Positions 9,038 to 18,249 of a stretch of DNA of 64,000 bases are shown here, piece by piece (within the stretch, counting starts at the first letter, position 1; each line of letters begins with the position of its first letter). A program made the position numbers and the translations under genes. The notes under the pieces were generated by a model. That model did not search any database. It worked only from the letters and a program-made list of their open reading frames with translations, and was not told where the DNA came from. Source of the stretch: Eisenbergiella tayi (GTDB lineage: Bacteria > Bacillota > Clostridia > Lachnospirales > Lachnospiraceae); contig NZ_MPDJ01000005.1 in assembly GCF_001881565.1 (NCBI RefSeq), positions 186,001 through 250,000 of the forward strand, written 5' to 3'.

Positions 9038-10145
9038 ACCTGTTGTGCTAGTTAAATAAAGAAACTTCAACAAAATATGCTATCCTATTTGTAGGCAAAC
9101 AAATTTGAAAGGAGGCATCATTATGTTGAAGTTTCAAGATAATCATACCACTATAATAGCAACTTTTGAAGACTTTATTGTAACTGTTTATGTTCTTATT
9201 GATGATCTGTATACCCAAGATGCTCCTGATTCCGTTTGTAAAAGACGCAACATTCTGGATGCAAAGCTTTCCGACTCTGAAATCATCACAATTGCCATCT
9301 GCGGGGAACTGGTCGGAATTGACTCCGAAAACGCCTGGCTTTCCTTTGTTAAGAAGAACTACAGGCACTTATTTCCTAAACTCTGCAGCCGCACACGTTT
9401 TAACAGGGCCCGCAGGGCTCTCCTTCAGGTAACAGAACTTATCCGGCAAAAACTGCTTGCTGTTTTTGCAATTCCATGCAGCCGATATTTTGTGATAGAC
9501 AGCTTTCCTTTGGCTGTATGTAAATTCGGAAGGGCACGGTACTGCCAGTCCTTTCGCCTGGATGGTGCCGACTATGGAAAATGCCCTTCTAAAAAAGAAA
9601 CCTACTTTGGCTATAAAGTACATGCCCTGATTACTTTGGAGGGTTTTATAACCGCTTTTGAAATCACCCTGGCATCCACGGATGACAGAGAAGGACTCAG
9701 AGACCTGGTGATGCAGCAGCAGCCCCTTACGATTCTTGGAGACAAAGGATACGTAGGTGAAGCACTTAGCGGGGAAATGAGGGAACAGGGTATCTGCCTG
9801 ATGGCGTTGAAGCGGTCCAACAGTAAAACGGACTGGGCAAGACCTGTACGACAGTTGATATTTCGACTGCGCAGACGTGTTGAGACAGTATTTTCCCAGC
9901 TAAGCTAGCAGCTAAATGCGGAAAGAGTACACGCCAAAAGCTTTCAAGGACTATGCACCCGATTGGTAAACAAAGTACTGGCATACAATCTATGTCTGGC
10001 ATTGAATTACATGCTCGATGAGAACTGTGAAATAGGCAAAATAAAACAGCTCATCTTCTGAATCAAGACAGTCATAAAACAACAAGGGGGCTTTTTGAGC
10101 TTTTAGCAACTTACAGGTCTTTCAATTAAAAGTAGCACAACAAGT
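9038..10145 (+). mobile_element. IS982-family insertion sequence inside a CRISPR repeat
   Basis: The 1,108-bp element has terminal inverted repeats ACCTGTTGTGCTAGTT (left) and, reverse-complemented, ACTTGTTGTGCTACTT (right). It lies within the third CRISPR repeat: the first 21 bases of the repeat are at 9017-9037 and the last nine at 10153-10161. The 7-bp sequence TATATTA occurs on both sides (9031-9037 and 10146-10152) as target-site duplication. Removing the element and one copy restores a 30-bp repeat with one mismatch. It carries one transposase gene, interrupted by a stop codon. Confidence 0.93.
9123..10061 (+). pseudogene. IS982-family transposase with in-frame stop codon
   Basis: The reading frame starts with ATG at 9123, after AAAGGAGG. 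It encodes a DDE transposase of the IS982 type: RYFVIDSFPLAVCKFGRARY holds the first Asp, the region around ILGDKGYVGE the second, and RRRVETVFSQL the Glu. After 261 codons an amber TAG (9906-9908) follows FSQLS. The same frame then continues for 50 codons with the typical C terminus (QLNAERVHAKSFQGLCTRLVNK) to TGA at 10059-10061. TAG is one base from GAG or CAG, so a single nonsense mutation explains it. The catalytic residues precede the stop, so residual activity or readthrough cannot be excluded. Confidence 0.88.
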
Positions 10146-11863
10146 TATATTACTATTATACAGGGTGTTCGTGTGAATGATATTATCCACAGTAAATTTC
10201 AAAATATCTTATATTACTATTAAACTCCGGGCCGTTCCTGGCCCGCCAGATACTTAATATATTTCAAAATATCTTATATTACTATTAAACTGATAGGAAT
10301 TATGATACTTATGACACTTCAGAGAATTTCAAAATATCTTATATTACTATTAAACAGAAGCGAAATCAAAATCTTGTTCATTTTAGAAAATTTCAAAATA
10401 TCTTATATTACTATTAAACCCGGAAGGCTTTGCATCCTATTTCTCGCTCCATCATTTCAAAATATCTTATATTACTATTAAACATTTGGCGTGTAAGCCA
10501 AATATACAGATCCGGCACAATTTCAAAATATCTTATATTACTATTAAACAGTCTCAAACTTACAAGCTCATCCATTAATCGTCAATTTCAAAATATCTTA
10601 TATTACTATTAAACATTCAGCTCTGCCGTCCCAACATATTCCCTGTTCATATTTCAAAATATCTTATATTACTATTAAACTTTCCGGGAATCTTTCTGGA
10701 ATTCCTCATTCGTCACCGATTTCAAAATATCTTATATTACTATTAAACGAAATGTAGAGCCAACAGACATAGAGTATTACCTTAAATTTCAAAATATCTT
10801 ATATTACTATTAAACGACCAACAAGGCTTGTCTGGTCATGCTCAGTCAGGGATTTCAAAATATCTTATATTACTATTAAACGTATAATATGCCGCTTTAC
10901 ATTTACCTGCTGCCAATTTCAAAATATCTTATATTACTATTAAACGCCGTTACCTGTCCTGTCCTTCCATTAAGCACAAATATTTCAAAATATCTTATAT
11001 TACTATTAAACACATTATGGAATAGAGGTTATACGGCAGGCTATAAGATTTCAAAATATCTTATATTACTATTAAACCAGACAATGAGATAGAAAATGGT
11101 CCGGAACCGGAACATTTCAAAATATCTTATATTACTATTAAACTTATCCCCCCATGCATCCCTGGTGTCGGTGTATTAATTTCAAAATATCTTATATTAC
11201 TATTAAACGGCAATATCAAGCCTCTTTAACTCCGGCATGGCATTATTTCAAAATATCTTATATTACTATTAAACTAGGGAATCTGGCCGCCCTTGTTATA
11301 GACGCTAAATAATTTCAAAATATCTTATATTACTATTAAACCAGCTATTCCCGTAACAAGCACCTGAATATTCGACATTTCAAAATATCTTATATTACTA
11401 TTAAACCAGGGCCACCACACCAGAAGTTCCGAACAGTCCGTATTTCAAAATATCTTATATTACTATTAAACGAAAACCAGATTGCAGGGAAGTGGGTATA
11501 AAAAGCTATTTCAAAATATCTTATATTACTATTAAACGTTTTCAAGGAGGTTTTTATAAATGAATGTTGGTGATTTCAAAATATCTTATATTACTATCAA
11601 ACCTAAAAACAGACTAAAAACGGTCTGTTTTTTTCTATTTCAAAATATCTTATATTACTATTAAACGGTATTTCCAGGACCTTCATCAAGTATAAGATTG
11701 TAATTTCAAAATATCTTATATTACTATTAAACATAATACCAATTGGTGTAGTTATAAAATTATAACTATTTCAAAATATCTTATATTACTATTAAACGGT
11801 GACAGCGGCATACAATGGGTACCAGCTGAGTAAATTTCAAAATATCTTATATTACTATTAAAC

Positions 11864-12053
11864 CAACGCAAATCCCCCTTTCTCCTATTTACTATACTAA
11901 ATAAATCCCCACAATACAACCAATTCCAGCTTTTTTACCAAGTCCGCCTCCACCCAAACATCAACATATCAAAAACACCTACAATGCCAGTAAAATCAAC
12001 CATCTCACATACAAACTCCAATTTTACACCTGGTAAATTTCATATACCATTTT
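11864..12053 (-). promoter_or_regulatory. CRISPR leader of array 1
   Basis: The 190 bp between the first leader-proximal repeat (ending 11863) and the cas2 stop codon contain no gene. On the minus strand they are purine-rich close to the array (GGAGAAAGGGGGATTTGCG), as expected for a leader where new spacers are added. The side is assigned from repeat polarity and from the degenerate repeats at the far end. Confidence 0.75.
11891..11919 (-). promoter_or_regulatory. Candidate promoter for pre-crRNA of array 1
   Basis: On the minus strand TTGTAT (11914-11919) and TATAGT (11891-11896) are separated by exactly 17 bp. Transcription would begin about 20 bp before the first repeat. The -35 box is imperfect, so this is a sequence-based candidate only. 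Confidence 0.5.
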
Positions 12054-12344
12054 TCAAATAATCAAATCTTCTCCTGTTACCTCATCCCTTTTCCCTAATA
12101 TCTCTTCACCAAAAACATTATCATTCATTAGTTTTATTATACATATAAAATCTTCATTTTTATTTATTATTTTATTCAGCTCTGTTTTTAGTTCAATAAG
12201 CTTGGAAGGCGTTATTTCTCCTCTGAAAACAGAAAATTGAAAATGAGATAAGTATTTCTTACAAATCTTAAAAACCTTCTGAACCCTCTTTTCATTTACA
12301 TCATAAAAGACAAACGCATAATTATATGTAAGCTGTTTTTTCAT
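12054..12344 (-). CDS. cas2: CRISPR-associated endoribonuclease-fold protein Cas2
   Basis: The 96-residue protein has the Cas2 ferredoxin-like fold signature: a first strand ending in VFYDVNEKRVQKVFKICKKYL, with the conserved Asp at residue 15, followed by SVFRGEIT. Cas2 forms the structural core of the Cas1-Cas2 integrase that inserts new spacers beside the leader. Its start overlaps the cas1 stop by one base (TAATG), so the two are translationally coupled. It is the last gene of the operon and is followed directly by the array leader. Confidence 0.96.
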   Translation of the reverse strand: MKKQLTYNYAFVFYDVNEKRVQKVFKICKKYLSHFQFSVFRGEITPSKLIELKTELNKIINKNEDFICIIKLMNDNVFGEEILGKRDEVTGEDLII

Positions 12345-13342
12345 TAAATATTCTCCTTTAATGAAAATGGTACAAATTTCTCATCTTCTAAAATGAATTT
12401 TATCAATTTATAGCAATCCAATTTTATGGCAGTACGATAACTGACTTTTCTCTTTAGCCTGGAATGCATAAACACTGTTTCCATACGCTGTTCAAAAGCC
12501 TCAACAAATATTTTTCTGCCTTCTTCATTCAGCAGACAATAATTCACCTTTTTATCAAAATGTTTATCTACCTGCAATCGCCGGTTATTGACTAATTCAA
12601 AAATAGTTCTGTATACGATGACAGGCTTAAATACCTCACTAATATCCAGACTTAAGGAAAATCTGGCCTCAGCGGGTTCATGCAGAAAGCTGATACGTTG
12701 ATCCAAATGCGTTCTGTATATCGCAGAAATTGTTTTCGTATATAACAAAGTATTACCAAAAGAAATCATCGCATTAATCGGATTATCCGGAGGACGCTTT
12801 ACGCGCTTATTCATTATAAAATCTTCCGGTAAGAAGTACTTGAATGTACCATAAAATTTACTCCATGCTTCCCCTTCATATGCCATTAATTCCGCCGGTT
12901 TTACTGCTGTATCAACCCTGGAAGGAAACTCCTTTTTTAACCAGTCAATTGTATCCTTTACTTCTTTTTTGTCATGTTTATAATAGTGGTAAAGAATTTC
13001 GGACATATTTATCCCGATACCATTAACAATCGCTTTTGCAATATCCATTCTGGAATTTTCAAATGTCTTTACCTGCCTGATAAGAAGCTTTCCGCTATTA
13101 TAATAATCCCTGGGATAAAAGGTACCGCTGTATCCTTCATAATAATTAAAGAAATGAATTACCATCTGATTTTGTCCCAGAAAATCCAATAATTTGGAAT
13201 TTACGGAAACTTCGTTGAGGCAATAAATCTCTTTTGTATTTTCTATTGGAATATAAACATTTTTCCCATCTTTTCTAAAACAAAGAGAATTATCTTTTCT
13301 TGTCAATTCCCCCATTGACATAATATACTTTGTACTTCCCAT
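12344..13342 (-). CDS. cas1: CRISPR integrase Cas1 (type I-B)
   Basis: This 332-residue protein is the spacer integrase. The three metal-binding positions of the family are visible: Glu156 in AYEGEAWSKFY, His221 in ISFLHEPAEARFSLSL and Glu236 in LDISEVFKPVIVYR. Its length matches type I-B Cas1. ATG at 13342 follows GAGGAACAA. It sits between cas4 and cas2 in the usual adaptation block, so spacer acquisition should be functional as far as sequence shows. Confidence 0.97.
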   Translation of the reverse strand: MGSTKYIMSMGELTRKDNSLCFRKDGKNVYIPIENTKEIYCLNEVSVNSKLLDFLGQNQMVIHFFNYYEGYSGTFYPRDYYNSGKLLIRQVKTFENSRMDIAKAIVNGIGINMSEILYHYYKHDKKEVKDTIDWLKKEFPSRVDTAVKPAELMAYEGEAWSKFYGTFKYFLPEDFIMNKRVKRPPDNPINAMISFGNTLLYTKTISAIYRTHLDQRISFLHEPAEARFSLSLDISEVFKPVIVYRTIFELVNNRRLQVDKHFDKKVNYCLLNEEGRKIFVEAFEQRMETVFMHSRLKRKVSYRTAIKLDCYKLIKFILEDEKFVPFSLKENI

Positions 13343-13396
13343 TTGTTCCTCCGCTCTTTTAATCTTGTAAATTTATATCCTTGTGTTTCCAATCTT

Positions 13397-13888
13397 TTAA
13401 ATATAACAATATTCATAATAAGCACACTTTTTACATTGTGCCTTATTAAGTACTTCCGGAACTTTTTCCTGTGTCAGTAAAGTTTCAATTTCTTTTATAT
13501 ATTTATTCAGTTCCATTTCTTCTTTTGGTCCCAATTCCACAATCATTATCTTTTTATCTGTCTTGTTCTTTTCTATAAATTCCAAACGTCCCTTTCGTAT
13601 TATTCCTTTGTCCTTCAGTACTTTTAAGTATAATAATAGCTGCCATCTGCTTGCTTCCACATCTGCATCCGATTTCTTAATCTCGGTAAGATATTCTCCC
13701 GTCAGCTTGTCCAACCTGATATTTTCAATAGCAATTTCTGAGTCTTTGGTCCGGGCCTTTTCTTCATGAATCGCTTTTCCTATCTTTACGATTTCGCTGT
13801 TATCTTCAAGATTTAATCTGTTTCCATGAAGATAACATTGTCGTTTACAGTGAAAGTAATAATTAATCAATGTCCCATTTACTCTCAT
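13397..13888 (-). CDS. cas4: CRISPR adaptation exonuclease Cas4
   Basis: The 163-residue protein has RecB-like nuclease and iron-sulfur features. One Cys lies near the N terminus (FHCKRQC), three at the C terminus (CKKCAYYEYC), and EIKKSDADVEASRWQLLLYL carries the E-x-K and following helix of the nuclease. Cas4 trims prespacers and helps select the PAM before Cas1-Cas2 integration. ATG at 13888 follows AAGGAGAGAAT, and cas3 ends only 9 nt upstream. Confidence 0.95.
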   Translation of the reverse strand: MRVNGTLINYYFHCKRQCYLHGNRLNLEDNSEIVKIGKAIHEEKARTKDSEIAIENIRLDKLTGEYLTEIKKSDADVEASRWQLLLYLKVLKDKGIIRKGRLEFIEKNKTDKKIMIVELGPKEEMELNKYIKEIETLLTQEKVPEVLNKAQCKKCAYYEYCYI

Positions 13889-13897
13889 ATTCTCTCC

Positions 13898-16450
13898 TTA
13901 GTCAACAAACAATGCTCCTCTGCTTTCCAGGGATTGCCTGTCCAGCTTTCCGTTTATGAAATACTGTTCCCCATCCTTGATACAGTATAGTTCCCCACAG
14001 ACATCATCGTAATTTAAGTCCTGATTCCATTTAACCTGGTAAATAAACATATTCAATTTACTTCTCACTTCTGATAATTCCACCTGCTTCCTGGCAAAAG
14101 AGATTGTCTGATTATGGAGCAATTCCAAATATTGATTCCATACCTCCCATCCATCGAGTATTATACCGTTTTCCATAACCAGCCTTCTGCATAATACCAG
14201 GCTCATTCTCCTGTTATCCGGTTCAATTAATTTCATTCTATCCGCTACCATGGCAAAATTCAGATTTTTTACAGTCTCACCAAAAAAGCGTTCCAGACCA
14301 TCGGATGATGTACTCTCATTTCGCTGCATACGCAATACTTCCAACACTTCTTGATAATAATCTCCGAATTCCTTTTGTCTGAGTATTTCCCGCATCCGGG
14401 GTTGCCGAAGAGTAAATTTCTCATCTGTCCTATAATCATCCCGATAAATTCTTTCCGTTTTATCCATATCAAAGAAGTAAACCATCCCGTCGTTTTTGTA
14501 GGATCTATTTATCCGCCCTAAAAACTGTTCTTCACTGTCTAATTTTGAAATATCCTTAAACCCTAAATCCATGTCGATATCAATACCTGCTTCAATTACC
14601 TGTGTTGATACAAGGATAAGGCCGCCTGCCTTTTTTTCTCGAATAGGTCTGAGAATCATTTCCCTCTCATACTCCGAATCATCTCCTGTAATTAAATTTA
14701 CAGGAATATTAATATCTTCATCTGCCAGAAGCCGATTATAAAATTCATATGCAGAATCTTTCCTGATAAATGTCACAAGAATCTTTTTATTTGGCGTACA
14801 GTGCCTTTTTACCTGATCAAGCAAGGTATCCATTGTCATTTTCTGATCCAGAAGTTCATAGGAAATCTTGACACGTTCAAGAAATAACGGATTCTTATAA
14901 TATTTATTTCTGTCCTCAATCAAACGTGTAACCGTACACTCCTTACCTCCCAGTACCTCCAGTCCCGGCAGCGTTGCTGACATGATAATAATCTTCATTC
15001 CCATCAAGAAAGCGCATTCTCTTAAAAAGATAATGATTTCCGCCCAAATTGAATTACGATAACTCTGAATTTCATCCAGTATCACAACACTGCCGGATAA
15101 TTGGACAAAACTGAATAAGTTTTCTCTGCCGTTTCCGAATAAAGTTTCAAAAAAACTGACATGGGTAGATAGTATAAAGGGATAATTTAAAAACTGCCTG
15201 TCCAGAAGCGCTTTCTGATAATACTCCTCGGTATTATCTTCCTTAGCATGAATCCCTTTTATTGGTGTCAGAGAATTTACAGTTACTATTTGTTCTTTCA
15301 CTTCCGAATGCTTAAAAATATCCTGCAATATTATTTTATTTTGATCCACCAATGTATTGAATGGATAAATATAAAAGATCTTTTTACCTGTTCCAAGTAA
15401 CTTCAGGCTCAGATTCAAGGCAGTATTGCTTTTACCGCTTCCGGTAGGGGCTTCCAGAAAATAAATCAATTCATTCGGATATCTTTGCAGCATTTTCTCT
15501 GCATCCAAATACATTTCGCTGCGCATGACATTAATTTCTTCACAATTCTTCAGATTCTCAGAATTCCTGCCATATGATTCCCGCTCGTATTTTTTTATTT
15601 TATTTACAAGCTCTGAATCCGCATATGGTTTAGAAAAGTCCTCTCCGTTACAAATACTTCCAAAAGACTCTATTTCCACATCCTCCATATATTCCGTTGT
15701 TGCATAATAATCACAGGACACCAATACAGAATAAGCAAAACGGACATAGAAATATCCTGCTATATCCTGCTGCCTTGTGAATTTCTTTTTAATTCGTCTT
15801 AACCGTTTTGCTTTTTTTATCAGATTCTCTTTCGAAAATGACTGTAATTCTTTCAGGCCGGGAATTGCATTCCTGTCCAATGCTTCAGTCAGTTCGCCCA
15901 AAACATCATCTGCATCAAATTTCTCAATGAAACTGCTTAAACTGTCCATATTACTATGGTGTCTTGATATCACATATGCATTTTCCCATAACAAAACGAA
16001 AAGAATATCCTGTATGTAATCTTCAAAATCAGAATGTTCTATTCTTGTAAGATAATAATCAAGATACAGGAATGCTGAAAACAAAGAATGCTCGCTTCCT
16101 GATAAGCCTTCTAACCTAGTGACAGGTATCCGCTTATTGCCCATTTTTAAAATTTGGAACTGTGGATTTACTTTCCCAAAATCATGGAATGGAATCATCT
16201 GGCAAAACATATCATATACGAAGTCTTCAAGTTTTTTTTCCATTGCTGTTCCCTCAGGCAAATGTCTCATTAAAAATCTATGAATGATTTCCGGCAGTTC
16301 TTTTTCTTTCTCGATCCTGCAGAAATATTTTTCGCATAACAGAATATGCTCCTGTATATTTTCATTTTCCTTTTTACCGTTTTCCATCCGATGCGCAAAG
16401 ATCGGATATTCTCCATTAAAAATATCGTTCCATGACACAAAATCAGCCAT
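13898..16450 (-). CDS. cas3: CRISPR nuclease-helicase Cas3 (HD + SF2)
   Basis: The 850-residue protein is the effector nuclease recruited by Cascade. The N-terminal HD domain has its ligands His35, His89-Asp90 (PFHDFGK), His121 and the His164/165 pair. The helicase follows, with Walker A EAPTGSGKS at about 333-341, DEIQ at 459-462, SAT at 491-493, the motif V region STQVIEAGIDIDMDLGF near 640 and motif VI LGRINR near 665. All key motifs appear intact. HD and helicase are fused in one polypeptide, as usual for I-B. It is preceded by a 120-bp gap after cas5, the largest gap in the operon. Confidence 0.97.
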   Translation of the reverse strand: MADFVSWNDIFNGEYPIFAHRMENGKKENENIQEHILLCEKYFCRIEKEKELPEIIHRFLMRHLPEGTAMEKKLEDFVYDMFCQMIPFHDFGKVNPQFQILKMGNKRIPVTRLEGLSGSEHSLFSAFLYLDYYLTRIEHSDFEDYIQDILFVLLWENAYVISRHHSNMDSLSSFIEKFDADDVLGELTEALDRNAIPGLKELQSFSKENLIKKAKRLRRIKKKFTRQQDIAGYFYVRFAYSVLVSCDYYATTEYMEDVEIESFGSICNGEDFSKPYADSELVNKIKKYERESYGRNSENLKNCEEINVMRSEMYLDAEKMLQRYPNELIYFLEAPTGSGKSNTALNLSLKLLGTGKKIFYIYPFNTLVDQNKIILQDIFKHSEVKEQIVTVNSLTPIKGIHAKEDNTEEYYQKALLDRQFLNYPFILSTHVSFFETLFGNGRENLFSFVQLSGSVVILDEIQSYRNSIWAEIIIFLRECAFLMGMKIIIMSATLPGLEVLGGKECTVTRLIEDRNKYYKNPLFLERVKISYELLDQKMTMDTLLDQVKRHCTPNKKILVTFIRKDSAYEFYNRLLADEDINIPVNLITGDDSEYEREMILRPIREKKAGGLILVSTQVIEAGIDIDMDLGFKDISKLDSEEQFLGRINRSYKNDGMVYFFDMDKTERIYRDDYRTDEKFTLRQPRMREILRQKEFGDYYQEVLEVLRMQRNESTSSDGLERFFGETVKNLNFAMVADRMKLIEPDNRRMSLVLCRRLVMENGIILDGWEVWNQYLELLHNQTISFARKQVELSEVRSKLNMFIYQVKWNQDLNYDDVCGELYCIKDGEQYFINGKLDRQSLESRGALFVD

Positions 16451-16570
16451 TTCTTTTCTCCTAAAATCAATGATATCGTAATGTAATTATCATGTGTTTC
16501 ATGTGCAAACGCCGCACAATAGGTAATAAATCTTCCTATTCTGCGGCGCTTACACCCTCCATTCGGCATG

Positions 16571-17275
16571 TTAAAAAAATAAAAGGTTTCTTCCTTCAAC
16601 CTTATAAACCGGCTGCATACACTGATCCATTTCAGCATCCGTAAAAATAAAACGATGGGTTCTGTATAGATTCGTACTCTCTTTGAGCCCGACAGGAAGA
16701 TATTCTTCATATCGATAGGTCATTTCATCCCAATCAAATTGTACGGCTCCTTCGGGGACCAGACTGTCAGCTGTTTCATTCTTCGGGAAGCGCTCCTCCC
16801 CGGATACGATACACATTCCGCTGATATCCGCCATATGGTCATTTTTCCCCAGATATGGCATATAAGTACATTTTCTCGCCATAATGCGCTCTGCAAGTTC
16901 CCGGCTTTCCTCATCCTTTATCTGAATATAGATAGTCCATTCGGGATTTTCCAGCCACTGTTCCTTTACAATCAGATTTCCCCCTGCTTCCTTGGAGGCA
17001 TAACCTACGGAATTATTGAAAACCTGGATTTTTTTTTGGAAATATCCCTGTTTCTGTTCCGGTACAATTGAAACATTCAGATACTGCAGTTTTTCATAAA
17101 ATTCCAGATAGTCTTTATCTTCCATTTGGTAGCCTTTATAGCCCATGATAGCTCCGAGCATCCCCAAAAGCGCTACTTTATGGATATTTCCATAGGTGAA
17201 ATAGTAATACGTATTCACCTCCGGAACTTTAAAAAAAGCGTGTGATCCTTTCAGATTAAATTTTAATATTTCCAT
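16571..17275 (-). CDS. cas5: Cascade subunit Cas5 (type I-B)
   Basis: This 234-residue RAMP-fold protein starts MEILKFNLKGSHAFFKVPEVN, the N-terminal pattern of Cas5 of subtype I-B. In Cascade it caps the 5' handle of the crRNA and contacts Cas8. Two in-frame ATGs lie at 17281 and 17275; the second is chosen because AGGAGA is directly fused to the first but well spaced from the second. It lies 21 nt after cas7. Confidence 0.9.
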   Translation of the reverse strand: MEILKFNLKGSHAFFKVPEVNTYYYFTYGNIHKVALLGMLGAIMGYKGYQMEDKDYLEFYEKLQYLNVSIVPEQKQGYFQKKIQVFNNSVGYASKEAGGNLIVKEQWLENPEWTIYIQIKDEESRELAERIMARKCTYMPYLGKNDHMADISGMCIVSGEERFPKNETADSLVPEGAVQFDWDEMTYRYEEYLPVGLKESTNLYRTHRFIFTDAEMDQCMQPVYKVEGRNLLFF

Positions 17276-17295
17276 ATACATTCTCCTGTAATGTC

Positions 17296-18249
17296 CTATA
17301 GAGCGTCCTGTCCTATTTCTTTCCGGGTGATAATATTATAGAAATTCGCATCTTTTATATCAGTATCCAGTACAGTTGTATAAGGATTAAAGTAAATTTC
17401 CACAGATTTAATCCGGTCTCTCACTTCATTCAATAACTCATCACAGAGCAAATGAATTATATTTTTATTTTCCTCTTTTTCAAAAGATACATATTCCGAC
17501 AGGTTAGGAAGATATAAGTCCTCTTCCGTTTCCACAAATAAGGCGAACTCATTTTCACAGCCTACTTTTGCATTTGTAGCAAATGCAGTAGCGGCAACTA
17601 AAGAGGTATCCTTAAAGTTCTGATAATCTTCTTCTGTATATCCTTCCGTCACTCCAAGCTCCACAAATTCTTTATATGCCAGGGGATTAATAACAAAGGG
17701 ATAAAAATAGTGAGCTTCATTACTTACAATTTTTGTTCCCAAAGTACTGTTCTTCGCTTCACCTTTCTCCTCTGTTGTCTTTGTGGCATCTCTGAATGGA
17801 GAAAGTATGGGCTGTTCCTGAGGATCCGTACCTTCATATTTATTAAATCCCTGCCCGATTTGTACCGCACCGGTTATTGAAATGTTACTGCCTGATTCAG
17901 CAAAGGTTGCACCGAAATTTTTAACGTCAACGGCCTGAAACAGGTTTTTAAGAATCTCTTTATTATCTTTGCTTTCTTCTTTGATACCAAAAACGTACTC
18001 ATAACGTTCCTTCAGGCTTCTGGGTATAAGTACCGCCTCTCCTTTTTTGTCTGCTTTCAGGCATAAGGATTTAATATAAATTACAGGCTTCCCCTGATTT
18101 TCCCACATCTTTTTCATAGGATATTTTAATGCTTTATCACTTCCAAACGTAGTTCCATCTGAAGTTGTTTTAGGGTACCCTGAAAAATCCGCATTCCAGT
18201 TTGCCATGATAGAAGATATTCCAAGAATTCCGTATACTCTCTTATTCAT
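17296..18249 (-). CDS. cas7: Cascade backbone subunit Cas7 (Csh2 family)
   Basis: The 317-residue protein belongs to the Csh2/Cas7 family of type I-B. It has the N terminus RVYGILGISSIMANWNADF, the SISITGAVQIGQGFN-type thumb region (NISITGAVQIGQGFN near 145) and a C-terminal IYFNPYTTVLD. Multiple copies form the Cascade backbone that holds the guide and kinks it at every sixth nucleotide, a point relevant to the regulatory guide proposed upstream of cas6. The start overlaps the cas8b stop by 4 nt (ATGA). Confidence 0.95.
   Translation of the reverse strand: MNKRVYGILGISSIMANWNADFSGYPKTTSDGTTFGSDKALKYPMKKMWENQGKPVIYIKSLCLKADKKGEAVLIPRSLKERYEYVFGIKEESKDNKEILKNLFQAVDVKNFGATFAESGSNISITGAVQIGQGFNKYEGTDPQEQPILSPFRDATKTTEEKGEAKNSTLGTKIVSNEAHYFYPFVINPLAYKEFVELGVTEGYTEEDYQNFKDTSLVAATAFATNAKVGCENEFALFVETEEDLYLPNLSEYVSFEKEENKNIIHLLCDELLNEVRDRIKSVEIYFNPYTTVLDTDIKDANFYNIITRKEIGQDAL

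Larger units (their letters stand above)
8887..11863 (-). CRISPR. Type I-B CRISPR array 1 (29 repeats, 28 spacers, IS-interrupted)
   Basis: A 30-bp repeat begins GTTTAATAGT and ends ATTTTGAAAT when read on the minus strand, and recurs every 64-68 bp. Repeats start at 8887, 8953, 9017 (split by the IS), 10196, 10261, 10326, 10390, 10454, 10520, 10585, 10651, 10719, 10786, 10852, 10916, 10982, 11048, 11114, 11179, 11245, 11312, 11377, 11442, 11508, 11573, 11637, 11703, 11768 and 11834. Spacers are 34-38 nt and all differ. The leftmost repeat is degenerate at two bases, the split repeat carries one change, and the repeat at 11573 carries one change (TATCAAAC). The rightmost repeats are perfect. 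Together with the GTTTA...GAAAT polarity this puts the leader at the right and transcription on the minus strand, the same strand as the cas genes. Confidence 0.97.

Noticed and set aside
10430..11092. Open frames across CRISPR array 1 with the repeated peptide SKYLILLLN
   Set aside because: They are translations of the repeat itself; the periodic peptide follows the 30-bp repeat and no ribosome site precedes them.
8887..11863. Self-targeting spacers against genes in this window
   Set aside because: Comparison by eye of the spacers with the window gave no convincing match; a full search against the genome would be needed to exclude it.
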